From contig CALBVO010000028.1 in NCBI GenBank assembly GCA_937970115.1, forward strand, positions 1 through 5,362: a stretch of DNA of 5,362 bases. The letters are read 5' to 3'. Position numbers and translations under genes: made by a program. Shown one piece after another: positions 1-4,157 of this stretch. Origin of the DNA: Minisyncoccota bacterium (GTDB lineage Bacteria; Patescibacteriota; Minisyncoccia; Phycocordibacterales; UBA1006). The notes beneath the pieces were generated by a model that worked only from the letters and a program-made list of their open reading frames with translations, ran no database searches and had not been told where the DNA came from. How positions within the stretch are numbered: position 1 is the first letter of the stretch; the number at the start of each line of letters is the position of its first letter.

Positions 1-488
1 CATTATTGAAACATGATTTTGAAGTCTCACATTATTTAACAGGATTTCGTATGGAGGCATATGATATTGCACATATTCAGGGTGACGCAATGGTCGGTGT
101 TATGGTGGTCTATAATGGGGTAGAGATAGACAGCTCGGAACATCGCGTATTTACGATTCAATCCGTCGACAGGGCGAATGATACCGCAGCATTATATGAG
201 GTTATGAAAAGACGCCTCGCACACCATGAATGGGCATATCCAGATGTTATTGTTGTTGACGGTGGGATCGCACAAAAACGCATTATCGAAAAGGCACTGC
301 GCGAGCAGGATATCAAAATCCCCGTTATCGCAGTAATCAAAGACGAACGTCACAAAGCCCGTGAATTATTAGGGCAAAAAAAAATTGCAGAAAAATATGC
401 ACGCGAGATTGTAGCGTTGAATAACGAGTCACATCGATTCGCGTTGAGTCAGCACAAGAAGAAACGAAGTAAACAATTCCTTGACTAA
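1..488 (+). CDS. uvrC: UvrC, excinuclease ABC subunit C (3' part; 5' end outside window)
   Basis: C-terminal part of UvrC, the nuclease subunit that makes the dual incisions in UvrABC nucleotide excision repair. The reading frame is open from base 3, so the TTG at position 6 is internal and the true start lies upstream. Visible is the RNase H-like domain that makes the 5' incision. Its three expected catalytic residues are present: Asp in YDIAHIQG (codon 63-65), Asp in VVDGG (258-260) and His in ESHRFALSQH (432-434). The KDERHKARELLG stretch is also typical. The protein stops at KKRSKQFLD, just after the nuclease core, so the C-terminal tandem helix-hairpin-helix region found in E. coli UvrC (roughly 60 residues) is absent. 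My impression is that this short form is common in Patescibacteria (recollection, not checked). The gene is followed by a structured 3' UTR and a terminator at 648-675. Confidence 0.93.
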   Translation, partial: LLKHDFEVSHYLTGFRMEAYDIAHIQGDAMVGVMVVYNGVEIDSSEHRVFTIQSVDRANDTAALYEVMKRRLAHHEWAYPDVIVVDGGIAQKRIIEKALREQDIKIPVIAVIKDERHKARELLGQKKIAEKYAREIVALNNESHRFALSQHKKKRSKQFLD

Positions 489-566
489 TGTACTGGTATC
501 GGTAAATTGAATGAGGGACGTCTTTGTCCTGAAATTAATGAAATCGCATATGGGGACATATGTAAA

Positions 567-646
567 ACTTAATCTTGTTAACAAGAGAAATACTTGGCAT
601 TTGGTTTTGCTGTATTTCTGGTAAAACTAAATAGAGACGATTAAGT
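567..646 (+). other. Structured 3' UTR or small RNA candidate downstream of uvrC
   Basis: This 80-base stretch is closed by an 8-bp perfect long-range stem, ACTTAATC (567-574) with GATTAAGT (639-646). Inside it is a second 8-bp perfect stem, AGAAATAC (586-593) with GTATTTCT (612-619), which extends inward through GCA/TGC (597-599/608-610). A 14-base perfect palindrome (573-586, centred on GTTAAC) and a direct repeat GTAAAACT (562-569 and 621-628) lie in the same segment. The closing stem ends two bases before the terminator hairpin. No coding frame is credible here. It could be a 3' UTR stability element, a UTR-derived small RNA, or an operator (the palindrome). A weak promoter-like pair, TTGAAT (507-512) and TGAAAT (530-535) with a 17-base spacer, lies upstream. 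No known RNA family was recognised. Confidence 0.3.
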
Positions 647-647
647 C

Positions 648-677
648 AAAAGAGGATCTGCTAGGATCCTCTTTTAT
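648..677 (+). terminator. Intrinsic terminator after uvrC
   Basis: Perfect 11-bp stem AAAAGAGGATC (648-658) with GATCCTCTTTT (665-675), six-base loop TGCTAG, and a T-rich 3' arm continuing into AT. The complementary A-tract means it could also act on the opposite strand. It separates the uvrC transcript from the tRNA promoter that begins at 683. Confidence 0.9.
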
Positions 678-682
678 ATTAC

Positions 683-710
683 TTGCACATTTTTACTAAT
701 TGCATATAAT
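683..710 (+). promoter_or_regulatory. Sigma-70-type promoter of tRNA-Ala
   Basis: TTGCAC (683-688) and a perfect TATAAT (705-710) separated by 16 bases, placed between the uvrC terminator and the tRNA. The predicted transcription start is near 717, giving a precursor leader of about 60 bases. That leader contains a 7-bp hairpin, GCAACAA (756-762) with TTGTTGC (767-773), ending a few bases before the mature tRNA 5' end, where RNase P would cut. Confidence 0.8.
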
Positions 711-777
711 ACTCCCAGTTGTTCTTTTGAGGGCTTGCTCTCGTTAATTTACAACGCAACAATTCATTGTTGCATTG

Positions 778-854
778 GGGCCTGTAGCTCATCTGGCTAG
801 AGCGCGTCACTTGCACTGACGAGGTGGCAGGTTCGAGTCCTGTCAGGTCCACCA
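778..854 (+). tRNA. tRNA-Ala, anticodon UGC
   Basis: Complete cloverleaf of 77 bases. The acceptor stem is GGGCCTG (778-784) with CAGGTCC (844-850), discriminator A851 and genomically encoded CCA (852-854). The anticodon stem CGTCA/TGACG closes the loop CTTGCAC, giving anticodon TGC, which reads GCA alanine codons. The T arm is GCAGG-TTCGAGT-CCTGT. The third acceptor pair is G-U (G780 with T848), the G3:U70 pair that alanyl-tRNA synthetase recognises, so sequence and identity element agree. It has its own promoter (683-710) and terminator (852-892), so it is transcribed alone. Confidence 0.97.
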
Positions 855-892
855 ACAAAAGTAACCAAGTTCTTCTTGGTTATTTTTGTTGG
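852..892 (+). terminator. Intrinsic terminator of the tRNA-Ala unit
   Basis: Very long hairpin: bases 852-869 pair with 875-892 over 18 positions, including one G-T wobble (861-883), with loop TTCTT. The GC-containing core is TAACCAAG/CTTGGTTA, followed by a T5 run at 883-887, so the T-run and the complementary A-run form the lower stem. The first three bases of the stem are the tRNA's own CCA end, so termination and tRNA 3' processing share sequence. Confidence 0.9.
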
Positions 893-1054
893 CTGGGCCA
901 CAAAGAAATGTCCCTGATGACATTTCCTCAGGGGCTCGAGAGAGGGAATGATATCGAACATAGTGAGATAGATAAGTCAGGATTGTGAGAAATATATTTT
1001 TAATGAGCTTGCGAGTATAAAAATAATTTACTCCTAGTCAAGTCCTGTCAGTTT
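893..1054 (+). other. Non-coding interval with competing hairpins between two terminators
   Basis: No ORF of note. GAAATGTC (905-912) pairs perfectly with GACATTTC (919-926). The overlapping CATTTCCTC (921-929) can instead pair over 9 positions, one of them a wobble, with GAGGGAATG (942-950). CCCTGA (912-917) can pair with TCAGGG (928-933). These three structures exclude one another. The interval ends at a strong terminator (1055-1091) that has no protein gene in front of it, so it could hold a small RNA gene of up to about 190 bases or simply a backup terminator. No convincing promoter was found, and no known RNA family was recognised. Confidence 0.25.
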
Positions 1055-1102
1055 AAAGAAACCACTAATATATGTTAGTGGTTTCTTTTTTGGTGGACTT
1101 GA
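1038..1102. repeat. Inverted repeat enclosing a terminator; left arm overlaps a copy of the tRNA-Ala 3' region
   Basis: TCAAGTCC (1038-1045) and GGACTTGA (1095-1102) are perfect 8-bp inverted arms flanking the terminator at 1055-1091. AGTCCTGTCAG (1041-1051) is identical to bases 836-846 of tRNA-Ala (T-arm into acceptor). The right arm is preceded by TGGT, so on the minus strand it reads as a tRNA-like AAGTCCACCA end. This may be a remnant of tRNA duplication or an attachment site, or chance. Confidence 0.35.
1055..1091 (+). terminator. Strong intrinsic terminator without an obvious upstream gene
   Basis: Perfect 14-bp stem, bases 1055-1068 with 1075-1088 (core AAACCACTAA/TTAGTGGTTT), six-base loop TATATG, and a T6 run at 1086-1091. 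Orientation favours + strand transcripts. Either it ends an unrecognised RNA gene in 893-1054 or it catches readthrough from the tRNA unit. Confidence 0.85.
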
Positions 1103-1127
1103 GGAAAAGTTAATAATTTTTTTTCGT

Positions 1128-1199
1128 AAGTACTCGAAAGGCGGAGCCATACCTGATCGGAGCTGATAGTGAAGCAGGGTAGACGAGTCGGAGTCGAGC
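1128..1199 (+). other. GC-rich, purine-rich tract ahead of the small ORF; function unknown
   Basis: This stretch is clearly richer in G and C than the AT-rich DNA on either side. It contains a tandem hexamer GAGTCG-GAGTCG (1185-1196) whose junction creates GGAG at 1190-1193, six bases before the ATG at 1200. It also contains CTGAT twice, ten bases apart (1153, 1163), and a possible closing stem ACTCG (1132-1136) with CGAGT (1184-1188). It may be a structured leader of the ORF at 1200 or an unrelated small RNA. No family was recognised. Confidence 0.25.
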
Positions 1200-1409
1200 A
1201 TGAAAGTGAGTGATCAAGATGAAGACTTTCATAATGATATTGACGACATTATTGAATCTCACTCTCAATGCTTTGAATACGATAAAAGAAATGGATATGT
1301 TCTTGAAAAATATAAATCTTGGTTATTTGTAAAACGATGGAAACAACGAATTAATATGGATAATATCATAATGAGCCTTGCTATAGATTTATATACAATA
1401 AAATACTAA
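1200..1409 (+). CDS. Small hypothetical protein, 69 residues
   Basis: Not recognised. The ATG is preceded by GGAG (1190-1193) with a six-base spacer, the only Shine-Dalgarno-like start in this window. The N-terminal third is strongly acidic (DQDEDFHNDIDDIIE). The middle is mixed and aromatic (GYVLEKYKSWLFVKRWKQR). The last 20 residues are hydrophobic but too short and polar to be a convincing membrane segment. There is one cysteine and no signal peptide. A 70-codon open frame in DNA this AT-rich is unlikely by chance but not impossible. It ends 79 bases before the exported protein gene with only a weak hairpin between (1400-1406 with 1434-1440), so some co-transcription is possible. It could also be the tail of a decayed gene. 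Confidence 0.5.
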   Translation: MKVSDQDEDFHNDIDDIIESHSQCFEYDKRNGYVLEKYKSWLFVKRWKQRINMDNIIMSLAIDLYTIKY

Positions 1410-1473
1410 ATATCACCTTATTTTATTTTGCTGGTATTTTTTATTACAACTTTTAATTAAATTTTTAATATTA

Positions 1474-1488
1474 TATAATTAATTTACT
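1474..1488 (+). promoter_or_regulatory. -10 box directly before the surface protein gene (near-leaderless)
   Basis: Perfect TATAAT at 1474-1479, nine bases before the ATG at 1489. A start at the usual distance would leave a 5' UTR of zero to about four bases. No Shine-Dalgarno is present, and no clear -35 was found (TTTTAA at 1451-1456 is the best-placed hexamer). Confidence 0.55.
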
Positions 1489-3306
1489 ATGAGATTCATT
1501 AAATATTTATTACCAATTATTGTTCTTGGACTATTGTCAGTTCAAGATGTATCCGCACTGACCTCTACGATTTCTATGCGGTGCCCTGCGGAATTACAAT
1601 TAACAGAAAACTTACGTTCAGGTGCATATAATGGGCGTTATCATCCATACACACGAGGTATTGTTACTCAGGCTCATATTTTACAAAAACACCTGAATCG
1701 TCTTGGGTTTTCTTCAGGAAAAGAGGATGGGAAACTTGGACCCATCTCAACGGGCGCCATTATGCGTATGCAAGCTTCATTAGGAACCAAGTCAGATGGT
1801 ATTGTTGGCCCAAATACTCGGGCAGTACTTAATAACTCTTGCACATACCAAAACTTCATAACACCATGCGCAATAGATGTACCTGGATGTGTACTTCCCA
1901 TAAAAAAAGATAAAATTATTATAGAAAATAATTACTTAAATGACTTTGACTATAAAAATGTACCTTATAGAGTTGATCTTAATGGTCTTTATAACCGAGC
2001 AAAAGTTTTCCATGTTTATGGAACGAATGAAACTAAAATTAATTTGGTTGACGGTTTAAACAAAGATTATTCAGATATTGATGAAGATTATCAAGAGATT
2101 GTAGTCACGTCACCTAATAGAATAGATAGAGTGACTGGTGGAGGGCTTAGACTCCGTCCCACATTAGATGATGAAATCTATTATTTTAGAACATGCGTCG
2201 ACACTTATGAAGATATTGTTTGTGGAGATGTTATCCAGTTTAATTTACTTGACAATCAATCATATACAAGAACGTTAGACGCTGATAGAATTAACGCAAA
2301 CTCAGCTCAACTACAAGCATATGTTGCAGCAAAAGGTTATAATTCTTCATTATACTTTGCCTATAGTAAAGATGAGCGGGATATGGATAGAGCTGTACGA
2401 GAAGATGCTGCATCTGAAATTTCTGTAAACTATGATGATGTTGAAATTGTATATGTAGATATGGTAACCTCTAATGGGAACTATATGAAAACAATTAACA
2501 ACCTCGATGATAATGAAAAATATTATTATGCAGCATGTATTGAGTCTAACGGAAGATTTAGTTGTGGCGATGTCGAAATGTTTAAAACATGGAAAGAAAG
2601 TAGTAATAATAATTTCCATAAACCAGACGTACAAACAAGAACTCCTTTTTTGGATAATTTAGGGGTACGTGGCCAAGCAGGGCAACTTATCTTTGAAGGT
2701 CATTCAGAGCACAACGACGCAACAAATATTAAAAAATTTTTTGTATACGGACATAATACTGAATTTCTGGACATTGAAAGTAACTACGATAGTTATAATG
2801 AAATTAATACAAACTCTGGTATAAAAAAGACAAATTACTCTAATTCACTAGATACAAATTCAGCTGCTACCTTTATTAAGTCTATTACCCCAGTAATCGA
2901 AGACTTAAATCAACCGAATTATTTTTCTGCTTGTATTGAATACAGAGACGAAGATAATGATACTCAATTAGCGTGCGGTAATTCTCGACTGTTTGATTAT
3001 TCAGATACGATAGAAAATTTAGAAAGACAAGCTCGCGATGCAGCTGCAAAAGCTGCAGTATCAGCACGAAGATTAGATATTGAATTATATAATATTGATA
3101 ATAGGACATATAATAATGCCTTCCCATACATTACTAATCTACAATTAAATACCGGTAATAGTTATTCAATAATTTATCAATCAAGAGGAGATACTTATAC
3201 TCAATATACATCATTGCAATCAAGAGATGACTTGTTCTGTACCGATAGTACTGGTTTTGTAGGCCATACAAGCTCCGTATTATTCGGTGTGAGTTGTAAT
3301 TTATAA
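1489..3306 (+). CDS. Exported peptidoglycan-binding protein with three Cys-paired beta modules and a pilin-head-like C-terminus
   Basis: 605 residues. Residues 1-24 form a Sec signal peptide (RFIKYLLPIIVLGLL core, likely cut after VSA). Residues about 57-114 match a PG_binding_1 fold: LQKHLNRLGF, DGKLGPISTGAIMRMQ and DGIVGPNTRAVLN. Three beta-rich, fibronectin/Ig-like modules follow (about 160-251, 266-365, 390-502). Each has an aromatic strand such as VFHVYG or FFVYG and ends with Tyr-Phe/Tyr, Cys, Val/Ile-Asp/Glu, then Cys-Gly-Asp/Asn (Cys pairs 236/245, 350/359, 482/496). Residues 507-605 hold a charged alanine-rich helix, an ELYNIDNRTY motif and a late pair Cys584/Cys603, resembling the soluble head of a type IV pilin without its hydrophobic N-terminal helix. 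There are twelve cysteines in total, consistent with disulfides outside the membrane. Likely role: a wall-anchored surface fibre or adhesin (inference). Start chosen because it gives the signal peptide and follows a TATAAT. No catalytic motif was seen. Confidence 0.85.
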   Translation: MRFIKYLLPIIVLGLLSVQDVSALTSTISMRCPAELQLTENLRSGAYNGRYHPYTRGIVTQAHILQKHLNRLGFSSGKEDGKLGPISTGAIMRMQASLGTKSDGIVGPNTRAVLNNSCTYQNFITPCAIDVPGCVLPIKKDKIIIENNYLNDFDYKNVPYRVDLNGLYNRAKVFHVYGTNETKINLVDGLNKDYSDIDEDYQEIVVTSPNRIDRVTGGGLRLRPTLDDEIYYFRTCVDTYEDIVCGDVIQFNLLDNQSYTRTLDADRINANSAQLQAYVAAKGYNSSLYFAYSKDERDMDRAVREDAASEISVNYDDVEIVYVDMVTSNGNYMKTINNLDDNEKYYYAACIESNGRFSCGDVEMFKTWKESSNNNFHKPDVQTRTPFLDNLGVRGQAGQLIFEGHSEHNDATNIKKFFVYGHNTEFLDIESNYDSYNEINTNSGIKKTNYSNSLDTNSAATFIKSITPVIEDLNQPNYFSACIEYRDEDNDTQLACGNSRLFDYSDTIENLERQARDAAAKAAVSARRLDIELYNIDNRTYNNAFPYITNLQLNTGNSYSIIYQSRGDTYTQYTSLQSRDDLFCTDSTGFVGHTSSVLFGVSCNL

Positions 3307-3330
3307 AACCATTGCAGGGTTTTATAATTT
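3301..3330 (+). terminator. Hairpin terminator overlapping the surface protein stop codon
   Basis: Perfect 10-bp stem TTATAAAACC (3301-3310) with GGTTTTATAA (3318-3327), seven-base loop, then a T-rich tail. The TAA stop (3304-3306) lies in the 5' arm. The stem has only two GC pairs, so efficiency is uncertain. Bases 3315-3322 can alternatively pair with AACCCTG at 3338-3344 or AAACCCTG at 3358-3365. Confidence 0.55.
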
Positions 3331-3445
3331 AAATGACAACCCTGAAACCTATTTGATAAACCCTGGTAAATAGATCATATGGTGTGGCTGCTCATTCTCT
3401 ATGATAATGTCTCGGACCTGGCGAAGTTCGGCCCATTCAAGGTAA

Positions 3446-3473
3446 AAATAACGCGAAAGTGTTATTTATATTT
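3446..3473 (+). terminator. Hairpin terminator with GAAA tetraloop upstream of the DUF4385 gene
   Basis: Nine-pair stem, bases 3446-3454 with 3459-3467 (AAATAACGC and GTGTTATTT, one G-T wobble), capped by the GNRA-type tetraloop GAAA and followed by an AT-rich tail. It ends a possible transcript crossing 3331-3445. That stretch has no ORF; it holds a 6-bp hairpin CTATTT/AAATAG (3349-3373), another ATCATA/TATGAT (3374-3405), and a GC-richer patch at 3411-3435 of unknown nature. Confidence 0.55.
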
Positions 3474-3496
3474 ATTAAAATTTTAAGACTTAATAG

Positions 3497-3508
3497 TATA
3501 ATATTTCT
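3497..3508 (+). promoter_or_regulatory. -10 box placing transcription start at the DUF4385 ATG (leaderless)
   Basis: Perfect TATAAT at 3497-3502 with exactly six bases to the ATG at 3509, so the predicted +1 is the A of the start codon. There is no Shine-Dalgarno and only a weak -35 region. Confidence 0.6.
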
Positions 3509-4051
3509 ATGAGGATACCTTTTGACTATATACTGGATTATGAAAATTTAAATTTAAGAGAAAACCCTAGTTTATATAGGGTAGGTAAGGGCGAACAAGG
3601 TGTATTATCTGTCGAGCCATATAAAAGTGAAATATTACCGTACTGGAGGTTCAAAAACCCTGAAATAGCACAAAAATCTGCAAAAAAAATAATAAAATTA
3701 TTTAAAGAGTATTTAAAAAAAAGATGATTTTGTTGGTGCCGATATGGCACGTAAGTTTTTGCAAATGGGATATACTCGAGCTCGTAGGTACGCTAATCAT
3801 AAATCAGGTAAAAAGTACTCAAAAGAAAATAAGGCAGAATCAGAGAAAATAGGAGAAATACCACCTTATAAAACACAAAAGAACAGAGATCATCATGTAA
3901 AAACTAAAACAAAAAAGTACTATCCTTAGACCATGATCCTATAAAAGCTGAGTCTGCAAAGATATTTTATAAATATTATGTAGATGCAAGAGAAAATAAA
4001 AAATATAAAAAGATGAAAAAAGAACATATTGAAAGATATGAAACAAAATAA
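3509..4051 (+). pseudogene. DUF4385 family protein, interrupted by two opposite one-base frameshifts
   Basis: Three consecutive frame segments together read as one DUF4385 protein of about 180 residues. Segment 1 (3509-3721) has FDYILDYENLNLRENP, YRVGKGEQGVL, VEPYKSEILPYWRFKNPEIA. Segment 2 (3723 to about 3908-3926) has DDFVGADMARKFLQMGYTRA and RRYANHKSGKKY. Segment 3 (about 3908-3929 to 4051) has DHDPIKAESAKIF and KKYKKMKKEHIERYE. Segments 1 and 3 share a frame; segment 2 is shifted by one. The first shift lies in an A8 run (3715-3722), where seven As would restore the frame. The second lies between 3908 and 3927, most likely in the A6 run at 3911-3916, where one extra A would restore it. 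As written, the product stops after 72 residues at the TGA 3725-3727. DUF4385 is uncharacterised. Options are real decay, slippage-dependent expression, or assembly indels. The ATG at 3744 is internal, not a separate gene. Confidence 0.85.
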
Positions 4052-4145
4052 TTCTTTGAAATGCAGAAACAAATTATATTTTGTTCTCTATTTCAAAAAC
4101 TAATCTCATACTGTATTTCTCTATTGCATTAAATAGGTGTACAGG

Positions 4146-4157
4146 TAAACTCAAATC
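4146..4157 (+). promoter_or_regulatory. Possible weak -10 box six bases before the rlmB ATG
   Basis: TAAACT (4146-4151) matches TATAAT at four of six positions and, like the boxes before 3509 and 4978, leaves exactly six bases to the ATG. An AGG at 4143-4145, twelve bases from the ATG, is too far for a good Shine-Dalgarno. The 106-base gap before the gene shows no terminator and no other convincing promoter. Confidence 0.3.

Noticed and set aside
6..488. TTG at position 6 as the start of a 160-residue protein
   Set aside because: The frame is open upstream to the window edge and the sequence is mid-domain UvrC; the TTG is an internal codon of a truncated gene.
905..932. H-type pseudoknot (905-912/919-926 with 913-917/928-932)
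   Set aside because: Only one base would be left to cross an 8-bp stem, which is sterically implausible; the pairings are better read as alternatives.
1101..1111. GAGGAAAAGT as the conserved RNase P RNA core motif
   Set aside because: It differs from GAGGAAAGTCC at the critical bases, and no matching 3' core of the RNA was found nearby.
1400..1440. AAAATAC/GTATTTT hairpin as a terminator of the 69-residue ORF
   Set aside because: Only one GC pair and a 27-base loop; too weak to annotate although it is followed by Ts.
3411..3440. GC-richer patch with GAAGTTCGGCCC resembling a tRNA T-arm
   Set aside because: No acceptor or anticodon arm can be built around it; treated as unexplained intergenic sequence.
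3725..3727. UGA read as an amino acid (code 25 or 4, as in Gracilibacteria or mycoplasmas)
   Set aside because: Reading through TGA 3725-3727 in the same frame soon reaches TAA and gives no family sequence, whereas a one-base shift restores DUF4385. No other long ORF contains an in-frame TGA.
3714..3727. Programmed ribosomal frameshift in the DUF4385 gene
   Set aside because: The first site needs a +1 shift in A8 and the second a -1 shift some 190-200 bases on. Two opposite programmed shifts in one short gene are much less likely than indels or slippage at homopolymers.
3744..3929. Separate small gene starting at the ATG of 3744
   Set aside because: The DUF4385 sequence continues upstream of this ATG in the same frame (DDFVGAD directly before), so it is an internal Met of a frameshifted gene.
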